Assembly (NCBI GenBank): GCA_012845835.1
Contig: JABAKD010000011.1
Span: forward strand, 374,501 to 438,500
DNA from: Undaria pinnatifida
Taxonomy: Eukaryota > Sar > Phaeophyceae > Laminariales > Alariaceae
Reading direction: 5' to 3'
Length of the DNA: 64,000 nt
Shown here: one piece after another, positions 51,333-59,775 of the stretch
Layout: each line of letters begins with the position of its first letter
How positions within the stretch are numbered: the first letter of the stretch is position 1
The notes under the pieces: model-generated
What the model saw: only the letters and a program-made list of their open reading frames with translations
Database searches by the model: none
What the model was told of the DNA's origin: nothing
Position numbers and translations under genes: made by a program

Positions 51333-51437
51333 TCAACATTGCTTCCGAAGGAGCATGCAGGCTTGCTTGGACTCTTCCTCCTCAGCGGAGGTACCCAGCA
51401 CCTTGCACTCTTGTTTTTTGTCGATGGTCTTGTGGAT
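51333..51437 (-). CDS. Unidentified gene, terminal exon
   Basis: Acceptor gtttgtggacag (AG 51439-51438), phase 0, 34 codons and TGA. It reads IHKTIDKKQECKVLGTSAEE and ESKQACMLLRKQC. Charged, with three Cys. It joins in frame to FDIE at the end of the 52089-52256 exon. I do not recognise the family. The composition (helical, Lys/Glu/Cys-rich) fits a small secreted or coiled-coil protein, but that is only a guess. Confidence 0.6.
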   Translation of the reverse strand: MHKTIDKKQECKVLGTSAEEEESKQACMLLRKQC

Positions 51438-51483
51438 CTGTCCACAAACAAACGTTGAAGCAGGGCGGGAGAACGTCGATAAG

Positions 51484-51852
51484 TGTCAAGGAATTAGTGG
51501 GGTATTAGTCCGTTTGACCACTTGCACAGGTTAACCAATAGCTTACCCAAACTAAGCCTTATAACACTCTCCCCCCCTTAAACGGCGGGATAGAAGGTCG
51601 GCCGGATATACGGGCGGACCTGTCATTTATCCAAGCCGTTTCATTTCCTGGGTAAACCGGGGAGAGTATTTTTCAAGTTCGCCATGGGAAAATCTGAAAA
51701 AGTTTATTATGGTGGATGTGGGGATCAAACCCACGACCCAAAAACCCATGGTCTGTCGACGACGCCATTTGGTAAGGTATTAGTGGGGTATTAGTCCGTT
51801 TGACCACTTGCACAGGTTAACCAATAGCTTACCCAAACTAAGCCTTATAACA
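51484..51852 (-). mobile_element. TRIM (mini LTR retrotransposon), copy 2, with identical LTR core and target duplication
   Basis: Terminal repeats at 51770-51852 and 51484-51566 (minus-strand order) share a 73-bp identical core (gttataagg ... actaat). They begin TGTTAT and end CA. Two bases after the 5' repeat comes the PBS-like TGGCGTCGTCGACAGACC. Just before the 3' repeat is the polypurine tract aagggggggagag. TAAG(T) flanks both sides (51480-51483 and 51853-51856), a 4-5 bp target duplication. The element is non-coding and must be mobilised by another LTR element. It lies in the intron between the exons at 51333 and 52089. Confidence 0.88.
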
Positions 51853-52088
51853 TAAGTATGTGTAAAAAAGTATTCGTACTTCTCTCCAGCAGACGTCGTA
51901 ACCATCCAAATTATTGGAGCTCCTTTCGCTGTTAGTAATTGTTGTGGTATTGTTGTACTTGCTCTTGGTACTTGGAAAAAGAGCCGCACTTCATAGACTA
52001 TATCCGCACGCCATCCCCTAGTCTTGAGCAAGAGACATGGATGTCTCGACTCGTGACACACAGGACGCAAGATAAGAGTAGAACGTAC

Positions 52089-52256
52089 CTCGATGTCGAA
52101 CGCCCTCGTGGCACCGTGGGAATGGAATGCGGGATGTATATCGAGCAAGTGGTCGCCTACCTTCTTTAGGAGGTCACCGACCTTGATGTCGCCGGTGCAC
52201 TTCGTGTTTATGTCCTCGCCGACTTGGCGGCCCTCGGCGGCTGCTTCGCAGGGCTT
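52089..52256 (-). CDS. Unidentified gene, penultimate exon
   Basis: 168 nt, phase 0 both ends. Acceptor gttgtcgtttgcag (AG 52258-52257), donor ttcgacatcgag|gtacgt (GT 52088-52087). It reads KPCEAAAEGRQVGEDINTKC, TGDIKVGDLLKKVGDHLLDI and HPAFHSHGATRAFDIE. Good composition and both splice sites make it a confident exon. The product is unknown. The exon before it was not identified. The Cys-rich exon at 53902 ends in phase 1 and so cannot join directly. Confidence 0.65.
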
Positions 52257-52991
52257 CTGCAAACGACAACAACAGATGGGAATACCTTGCGTTCAGTGAA
52301 TGTTCAAAATAGTAAGGCCACGTAGCTGTCGTCGATTTCCAAAGTTGGAAAGGAAGTCGTACAATTTAACACTGTTGTAATGAAAGCGGTCGTTTATGGG
52401 CAAAGCCCTGCCTGGCACCACAACGTTGCTAACACCTATGAAACCACCACTGGGACAGGAACGAACGGGATTCACAGTCGCAACTGGTAAGCGTAAGCCC
52501 CGGTATACTGCTATATAAGGCCTACCGGCGGAATACCGACAACGAAGGGTAAGAGACAGTACCTGCTGTATATATTGTTCGGTACTACTCTATTACTGCT
52601 GCTATCAACACTATTACGACCGACGTGTACTGCGATTCCTGAAGAGGTTGCGCACCCTACTTGTACTCGTTAATACAAAGAGTTCATGTGGTTGTATGAA
52701 AAATGAGGAACAGTAGTAGTTGTTAAGATACGGCCTCGAAAGGCCTGTAGGTATCCGAATTTGAGATCATTTGAATGGGTTTCGTATGATAAGGTTGGCG
52801 GTTTATATTCGGGAAAGTTAGGAATTAGATCGGAGGCACGCGCCTCCGATCTCAGAAGCTATCCCGGGCTCTGGTGGAAACGAATAAAGCTACATCTCTA
52901 CGAAGGAACGAAAGTGAGTACTCTCCGAAGACCTGCTCAATTGGCAGACCTGCAGGGGGCACTCTGTGTCCCCCACCTTTAATTTCACATG

Positions 52992-53019
52992 TGGCGTCGA
53001 CGGCAGGACACGAACCTGC
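52992..53019 (+). other. Sequence complementary to a tRNA 3' end
   Basis: Starts TGGCGTCGACGGCAGGACAC. Its complement reads as a T-arm (gcagg-ttcgtgt-cctgc), seven acceptor bases, a discriminator G and CCA. It is therefore a candidate primer-binding site of another LTR element, four bases before the TRIM at 53023. It is only 28 bp and no attached LTR was seen. Confidence 0.45.
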
Positions 53020-53022
53020 GCG

Positions 53023-53310
53023 TGTTATAAGGCTTAGTTTGGGTAAGCTATTGGTTAACCTTTTGCAAGTGGTCAAACGGACTAATACCCCACTAATTCC
53101 TTAACAAATGGCGTCGTCGACAGACCATAGGTTTTTGGGTCGTGGGTTCGATCCCCACATCCACCATAATAAACTTTTTCAGATTTTCCCATGGCGAACT
53201 TGAAAAATACTCTCCCCGGTATACCCAGGAAATGAAACGGCTTGGATATATTGACAGGTCCGCCCGTATATCCGGCCGACCTGCTATCCCGCCGTTTCAG
53301 GGGGGGAGAG
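53023..53310 (+). mobile_element. TRIM (mini LTR retrotransposon), copy 3, right LTR missing
   Basis: Left repeat 53023-53106 (TGTTATAAGG...CCTTAACA, 84 bp), PBS-like segment from 53109, tRNA-like T-arm (gtgggttcgatccccac, near 53144-53160) and polypurine tract cagggggggagag (53298-53310). The sequence then leaves the element, so the right LTR is absent exactly at the polypurine tract. Confidence 0.82.
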
Positions 53311-53901
53311 GATAGTACACCGCGTCACTACATGAACAACTCGCTAACCCCAATCACGGGACTGCTCTCCAGCATCACGCAGGTTAACTTCAGCTTCTGT
53401 TTACTGCTATATATCAACCTCCAGTGTGTACTGCGACTGGTGCTGAGGTATCATGCTGCTGTGTTATTTATCACTGCATGGACCATTTTTACAACCCTGG
53501 CTGACCCCCGTGATGAGACTTGCCCGTTTTCATTGCGTCTTACATGTATAGATACCACGTAGTCGTAGTCGTACATCCAAAACGTGTGTTTATATCACAG
53601 CACAAAGCGTCACTGCATGGACCACTTGTTCAACCCCCGCTTACCCCGATGACGGGACTGCCCCGTACTCGTAGTCGTACATACATACATGAAGTAGGTG
53701 TGTTTGGCTGTACGTATGAAAAATAAATCGCATCACACAGCGTCACTGCATAGGTCTACTCGTAGACCTGAGTACTTGTACAATTCCCGCTTACACCGCG
53801 ATGACGGGACTGCCCCGTACACGTATCATACTCGTACATGCAAAAGTGTGTTTGTACGCATGAAAAAGAAATCACAGCACAACAACAGAAATGTAACTCA
53901 C

Positions 53902-54356
53902 GTTTCGTCAAGCTCTCAGCTCCTTCGTTAGGGACGCCGATCGAAGGTGAATCACAGGTGTCCGCGTCACACCAGTCACACACACGAGGGTTGTCGCCGC
54001 TTCCCCAGTGCTTCTTGTTAAGGTTATGAAAAGCTTGGCACGTGGAAGGCTCGTCACTCCTGCAGGTGTCGCAGACAGCGTACTGGGAACTCCTGTTTCT
54101 CCTATTTCGTGCGATGAGGAAGCCGTCACAACCCTTGCTCGGGCACGGCCAATCAGGATTGCCAGAAGAAGCTGAGTCCCGTTCTTGCCCGACCAGCTTC
54201 CACACGCCTGATCCTGAACCTCCACCACCCCCACTGTTGGCGGAGCCTCCTCCCGCACTAGCCTTGGTCCGCTTCGCAAATTTCAACTTCAAATTGTTAT
54301 TGCCGATCCGGCAAATTTCAAATTCAAATTGTTTGCAGCCGTCAACGGCAATTCCC
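53902..54356 (-). CDS. Cys-rich, possibly zinc-binding exon of unknown gene
   Basis: Minus-strand frame open from about 54358 to a donor ttgacgaaac|gtgagt (GT 53901-53900), leaving in phase 1. The 5' boundary is uncertain (possible acceptor ctgttgag). It reads FEFEICRIGNNNLKLKFAKR, a Gly/Ser linker, then DWPCPSKGCDGFLIARNRRN, SSQYAVCDTCRSDEPSTCQ and NPRVCDWCDADTC. The spaced CxxxxC, CxxC and CxxC pairs suggest a zinc-binding module, but I cannot name the family. A 21-bp repeat (aatttgaa.ttgaaatttgc) encodes the two similar FEFEIC/LKLKFA stretches. Confidence 0.55.
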
Positions 54357-54641
54357 TCTCAACAGCCAGCAATTGGCCAACTTCAAATAAAAGTACAAAA
54401 AAGAAGTTGCTGAAAAAGCAAAAAAAAAATATCAGAGAGCAAGCAGTAAAGATCAGAGAATGAGAGCTAAAAAGTAAGTAAGAATGAGACTAGGGAAAGC
54501 AAGGAAGGCAAGGAACTTCGGGACGGTTCTTTTCCCCAGCAACTAATTTTCTTTTCGGCAATTACGGGCTGAGAAGGGCTGAGAGGGGGGAGGATATGCC
54601 GAGCGAGACGTCCGAGGGGGGCGAGGTCTAGGTATATAGTT

Positions 54642-55629
54642 TTATATATCTTAGTTCGCTTATCACATATGCACATCCTTACGTCTGCGGATATCTCCCG
54701 CCTCTGACCGCCTTTCCGCGCGGTTTCTTCGCTGAGGCGTGCCCTCGCCTCGCCTGCAACCACCGGCTCAGCTGATCCGCCCGCTCGGCGCCGTAGCGCG
54801 CGCGCGAGGCCTCGACGTCGAGATCTACGACGAGATCTCCGAAAAATCGTGCCCTGTGAGACGTTTGGTGCGTAGTCTGCACACAGGGCTAATGTCTTCG
54901 CGTTATTTCTTCGGTACGTGTTCTCTGACCTCCGACACACGGGGGGGGGTCGATTACCTGGCCGGCGTTGCCATTGTAAAGGCCACTAAGCGAGGTTTGT
55001 GCTAGGATCTGGGGAAGAAAAGTTCGTAATCCCCGAGAACACATGCCACCCCCAGGCGTAGTGGAGAACTGCGAACTCTCAATATTTTTGAACCCCCGGT
55101 AGTCTACAGCAGCACGTATACATGTACATGATGTACAGCAGTAGCTGAAGCTATGATGAGCCTGCAGCATGACGAAGCTACAAATGGTATATGCACAGCA
55201 GCATCACGAAGCTACAAATGGTATATGCACAGCAGCATCACGAAGCTACAAATGGTATATGCACAGCAGCAGCTAGGCGTCGTGGAGAACTGCGAACTCT
55301 CAATATTTTTGAACCCCCGGTAGTCTATACAGCAGCACGTACATGTACATGATGTACAGCAGTAGCTGAAGCTATGATGAGCCTGCAGCATGACGAAGCT
55401 ACAAATGGTATATGCACAGCAGCATCACGAAGCTACAAATAAATGGCATATGCACAGCAGCAGCTGGGGCCGCGCCTTTCTGCGTAGCAACGCAGAGCGT
55501 CACCCAGCTGGGGTGAACCGCCATGCTCTCCCATAATTTCCAGGCTGCCTTCTCGCATTGTTCCGCCGCACACGGGAAATCGGGAAAAATTTGTCGGCAT
55601 TTTCCCTTTCCAGTATCTCCCATATAAAT
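54642..55629 (+). repeat. Local tandem duplication, unit A (988 bp)
   Basis: Runs from tatatatcttagttcgctta to tctcccatataaatc. It matches 55630-57070 (unit B) closely. Inside are two sub-blocks headed 'gtggagaactgcgaactctc', each with 34-bp repeats 'gaagctacaaatggtatatg' + 'cacagcagcatcac'. A possible minus-strand frame (ARFFGDLVVDLDVEASRAR) is open in both units. Confidence 0.92.
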
Positions 55630-57070
55630 CTATATATCTTAGTTCGCTTATCACATATGCACATCCTTACGTCTGCGGATATCTCCCGCCTCTGACCGCC
55701 TTTCCGCGCGGTTTCTTCGCTGAGGCGTGCCCCCGCCTCGCCTGCAACCACCGGCTCAGCTGATCCGCCCGCTCGGCGCCGTAGCGCGCGCGAGGCCTCG
55801 ACATCGAGATCTACGACGAGATCTCCGAAAAATCGTGCCCTGTGAGACGTTTGGTGCGTAGTCTGCACACAGGGCTAATGCCTTCGCGTTATTTCTTCGG
55901 TACGTGTTCTCCGACCTCCGACACACGAGGGGGGGTCGATTACCTGGCCGGCGTCGCCATTGTAAAGGCCACTAAGCGAGGTTTGTGCTAGGATCTGGGG
56001 AAGAAAAGTTCGTAATCCCCGAGAACACATGCCACCCCCAGGCGTAGTGGAGAACTGCGAACTCTCAATATTTTTGAACCCCCGGTAGTCTACAGCAGCA
56101 CGTATACATGTACATGATGTACAGCAGTAGCTGAAGCTATGATGAGCCTGCAGCATGACGAAGCTACAAATGGTATATGCACAGCAGCATCACGAAGCTA
56201 CAAATGGTATATGCACAGCAGAATCACGAAGCTACAAATGGTATATGCACAGCAGAATCACGAAGCTACAAATGGTATATGCACAGCAGCAGCTAGGCGT
56301 AGTGGAGAACTGCGAACGCTCAATATTTTTGAACCCCCGGTAGTCTACAGCAGCACGTACATGTACATGATGTACAGCAGTAGCTGAAGCTATGATGAGC
56401 CTGCAGCATGACGAAGCTACAAATGGTATATGCACAGCAGCATCACGAAGCTACAAATGGTATATGCACAGCAGCATCACGAAGCTACAAATGGTATATG
56501 CACAGCAGCAGCTGTGGCCGCGCCTTTCTGCGTAGCAACGCAGAGCGTCACCCAGCTGGGGTGAACCGCCATGCTCTCCCATAATTTCCAGGCTGCCTTC
56601 TCGCATTGTTCCGCCGCACACGGGAAATAACAGAGTTTTCTGAAAAATGGGAACGGAGCCTAAAATGAGAACGGACGGTTTTTTTTAGAAAGCAAACCAA
56701 TTATGTACAACTAAAAAAAAAAAAATGACAGTCCTGTGGGGCTGTACAGCAGCCTTCGAATGAGCTGTCGCTCAGGCTGGAGGTCCTCGGCATCGCCTCG
56801 GTAGCCAGCATCTAGAGAAATCACCATAGAGCCAGCGTATATCGCTTTTTGCGCCCACCCGAAGGCATGAGATGGAGCATGACCGTTCTGACGAGCTCCT
56901 CTCACAGGGCTGGCCAAGAGGTTTCGCAGGATAATTTCGGTTCTCTGATACACCACATGGTTCTGGAGATAACGCTTGGTTCTCATTTTAGGCTCCGTTC
57001 CCATTTTTCAGAAAACTCTGTTAAATCGGGAAAAATTTGTCGGCATTTTCTCTTTCCAGTATCTCCCATA
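55630..57070 (+). repeat. Local tandem duplication, unit B, split by a MITE
   Basis: Same order of blocks as unit A with extra 34-bp minisatellite copies. The sequence cacgggaaatcgggaaaaat of unit A (near 55572-55591) is interrupted at 56628 by the element 56629-57022. Confidence 0.92.
56629..57022. mobile_element. MITE with 44-bp perfect TIRs and 4-bp target duplication (AAAT)
   Basis: Left TIR 56629-56672 (aacagagttttctgaaaaat...) and right TIR 56979-57022 are exact complements over 44 bp. The flanks are AAAT at 56625-56628 and 57023-57026. Unit A preserves the empty site (gggaaatcggg). The element is 394 bp with no transposase. The minus-strand frame inside (about 56740-56960) has no recognised domain. 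The superfamily is not assigned; a 4-bp duplication with these ends does not match the common Tc1, hAT or PIF patterns. Confidence 0.93.
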
Positions 57071-57288
57071 TATGAATCAACAAACTTCGTCTAACTCTTG
57101 GCATTACTTCTTACCCTCTTAATATTTACTATCCTGCGCTGCGACCGGCGGCCGTCCAGGCCGCCGGCGTAGCCCCTTGTATGAATTAACAAACTTCGTC
57201 TAACTCTTGGCATTACTTCTTACCCTCTTAATATTTACTATCCTGCGCTGCGACCGGCGGCCGTCCAGGCCGCCGGCGTAGCCCCTTG
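57071..57288 (+). repeat. 109-bp tandem duplication with GC hairpin
   Basis: Two near-identical copies (57071-57179 and 57180-57288) beginning tatgaat.aacaaacttcg. Each contains an 8-bp hairpin (cggcggcc-gtcca-ggccgccg). The 'gcgctgcgac.ggcggccgtc' part resembles the end of repeat R9 (44530 and 58310). Confidence 0.93.
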
Positions 57289-57518
57289 CATACAGTAGCA
57301 TACTGGTACAACAGTCAGTACCCTTGGTATATGTTTGCACCAGTAGATAGCGGGACGGAGGCCGCGCGGAGCAAAATGCTCCATCAGGCTGCTTCTACTG
57401 CTGGTGGTACCGATGTGCCATGTCGTTGCGCGGGACCTCGCGGGGTGTACATGCTGGGGAGTGCAGCGTTGTCTGGCTGCCGTGTAGTTCACGGGAGGAT
57501 TTTATAACTAATTTTCAA

Positions 57519-57580
57519 GGACGTCAGCCGTGAGTTCGACGAATTTCAGGTCAATACTCATCTTTGCAAGCTGCGTTGTT
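57519..57580 (-). repeat. Diverged arm of the foldback family
   Basis: Contains tcgacgaatttc, catctttgcaagctg and agccgtgagttcgac in the orientation of the right arm at 19260. Low similarity outside these words. Confidence 0.4.
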
Positions 57581-57949
57581 GGTACTCGTAATATACTATT
57601 ACGGGGGACCATAGTAAATAGGACCAAATAGTGTTAGTCAAAATAGGGAAATATAGTGGTTTTTGTGTGTACCGTAGGTCCTATTTACTATGGTCCCCCG
57701 TAATATATGGGTGATTTTTTATTGGGGGATGTCCTATTTTTTGTCCACTATAAGGATTTGTTGTGGATATACCAAATATTGTGTAGACTCACTTCCAACA
57801 GTTTGTGCCTTCGACGGCCACCCTTGGCAGCTCTCTGGCCTCTCAGCCTACTCTCAGCTCTTAATTGCCAACGGGGAAGTGATTTGATTTTTTCCTGATC
57901 GATCCAAGGACCTCGCATGGACTGTCAACCCCCCCCTCTTTTTCCTTTT

Positions 57950-58335
57950 CTGTCTTTTTTTTTCCTTTTCTTCTTGAATCTGCTATTTTGCGCACGGCAC
58001 GAAGGCATAAACCAACCTCTGACAGACACAGAATATCCACGCACCGCAAGCACAGCAGAACAGGCTACTGTCGGCCCTCCACAGGGCATCTAAGTAAGTA
58101 CCAGGTACAGCAGTTCGTTCGTGTCGACCAGAGGGCTCGCGACAACGCTATTGAGCAGACAAGAAGAGCAAAGCAGTTGACCGCGCCGAGAGCCACGCTG
58201 TTTCCTTGTTCCCTCTTTGTTATTGCTGTTGCTCTTTGAATATTGCGCGTTAGAACAAAGCAGCTAACAACTAGTTTAGATTTGTTCCAAGGATCGCTGA
58301 CGCTCAGCACTGCGACGGGCGGCCGTCTAGACCTA
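57950..58335 (+). repeat. Dispersed repeat family R9, copy 2
   Basis: Counterpart of 44160-44545; the shared words are listed there. It ends at gggcggccgtctagacct. Nothing coding was recognised. Confidence 0.65.
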
Positions 58336-58339
58336 ATGC

Positions 58340-58690
58340 AATATTTATTTTAGTCTGGATCATATATGGAGGGGGGCGCGAAAGCGACACCAGCAATGTA
58401 GTGGTACTCCGAGTGAGGGATGCGTGGTTGGCCGGTGTTGGGAAGCGTGCTCCTCATGGGTTCCGGTGTCTCTGGTTGGTCTCTCCTCATGGCTCGCTGG
58501 ATAGACTCAAAAGCTTATGTATTATTTCCTCTACATTGAACTCTAAAAGATAGACAAAGCAAGACAAGACAGAGTAGGGCAGGGTAGAGCAGGTAGTGCA
58601 AGGTAGAGCAGGTAGTGAGATGTGGGGCGACCTGCTTGTCCCATCATCGTCACCTACATTATCGCCCATCTATGATGGCCTTGACGTGAA
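58340..58690. other. Flank of the copia element, no gene
   Basis: Contains a purine-rich degenerate repeat 'gggtagagcaggtagtgcaa' (58575-58620). It may include the outer part of the 5' LTR, whose boundary is not fixed. Confidence 0.4.
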
Positions 58691-58995
58691 TGTGACATCT
58701 AATGTCACGTGGTTTCACCTTAACCATGATGTTTGAGTAGGCTCGCCGCAAAGCAGTGACAGATACGTGTCGGTTCGGAGTATGGTTTCTTGGGCTATTC
58801 GTTCATGTCCTTGGATCTGTGTGTGCTGTGACGAGCCGCGAGGCTCTCACTCCTTTTCCTGTTCCTCCTGTTAACTTTCCCTCGCGGGTGTGTGACAACC
58901 GATAATACACGAACTTAAAAGAGAAGCCATTCGGCAGCCCAGCGGGGTGAGTCGACGCTAACCGGCGCGGTCGGAACTAAACATTATAGAATTGT

Positions 58996-59013
58996 TGGTA
59001 CCAAAGTGAGACC
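58996..59013 (+). promoter_or_regulatory. Probable primer-binding site of the copia element
   Basis: tggtaccaaagtgagacc resembles the initiator-tRNA PBS of copia elements (TGGTATCAGAG type). It directly precedes the gag ATG at 59014, leaving almost no leader. The distance from the presumed LTR end (13 bp) is longer than usual, so the assignment is tentative. Confidence 0.45.
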
Positions 59014-59775
59014 ATGGCTATTTCTGTGAAAGATCAACTCGCCGAGCTGAGAGCGCAGCTGGCGGAGGAGAGGGAGTCACGCGCGGCGGCCGAGAGGGCA
59101 GCCGCGGAACGCGCTGACGCACAACGCGTTCAGCACGAGCAGACCATGAAGATGCTGGCCCAGATGATGGCCCAGCAAGGTGTAGAAGACAAGACAAGTC
59201 CGAATGGGCAGGCGCACGAGGCGTCTGCTGCGAGTGGCGAGGTAGAAGATCCTGCGTCACCAACATCCCGAGTGGGCCCTGTCAACCCTTCTGTGCCCAT
59301 GGAGGTTGGTCCACGAGAGGATCAATCAATAGGGAGTGCCCAAAGCGGGTTGGACGGAGACTACGGTCTCCAAGGTGAGCCCGCTGTGACACACGGGAGC
59401 CGAAGATCTTTTCGAGCTCCCATGAAGATAAATCCACCGCAGCTACGAGACAGAAAACAGTTTCACATTTTTCAGCAGAAAGTGCATACGTATGCGAAGT
59501 TCCAGGACTTCGACAGTGTTCTGTACGCCGAGTCTCATCTCGACGTCGGCGACCAACTCAAATCGAAGAGCGATTTCCTCCGGGAAGGAGTGCCCGAACT
59601 AGTTTATGAACGACATCTTAGAGCCTGGTTCTTCCTGTCCCAGGCATTCCACCTAACAATAGATGTCGGGCGTTTCCAACGGAGCAAGTCCCCCGGAAAA
59701 TGTTGGGAAGAAACTGTGAAGTACTATTGCCCCAAGAGCACCGGGGATCAAATCTCTGCGGAAGACGCTCAGTGA
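59014..59775 (+). CDS. gag: Copia gag, N-terminal part (frame 1), ends at a frameshift stop
   Basis: ATG at 59014 gives 253 codons. Residues 8-50 are a charged Ala/Glu/Arg-rich coiled coil (LAELRAQLAEERESRAAAER). A Pro/Ser linker follows, then the capsid-like region (PPQLRDRKQFHIFQQKVHTY, WFFLSQAFHLTIDVG). The frame stops at 59775 in ...SAEDAQ. The homologous continuation (LSDFKVEKGVDPIPRLYNLE) is in the +1 frame, which opens after a stop at 59717-59719. The shift therefore lies between 59720 and 59773, most likely near 59742-59757. It falls inside the capsid region before the zinc knuckles, which argues for a mutation rather than a Ty1-style programmed site. Confidence 0.88.
   Translation: MAISVKDQLAELRAQLAEERESRAAAERAAAERADAQRVQHEQTMKMLAQMMAQQGVEDKTSPNGQAHEASAASGEVEDPASPTSRVGPVNPSVPMEVGPREDQSIGSAQSGLDGDYGLQGEPAVTHGSRRSFRAPMKINPPQLRDRKQFHIFQQKVHTYAKFQDFDSVLYAESHLDVGDQLKSKSDFLREGVPELVYERHLRAWFFLSQAFHLTIDVGRFQRSKSPGKCWEETVKYYCPKSTGDQISAEDAQ

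Noticed and set aside
56711-57004. 97-codon minus-strand frame inside the 394-bp MITE
   Set aside because: No recognisable domain, and part of it is TIR sequence; not a credible transposase.
59720-59775. Ty1-type programmed +1 frameshift site in copia
   Set aside because: No CUU-AGG-C heptamer seen, and the shift lies inside gag, before the zinc knuckles and not at the gag-pol junction.
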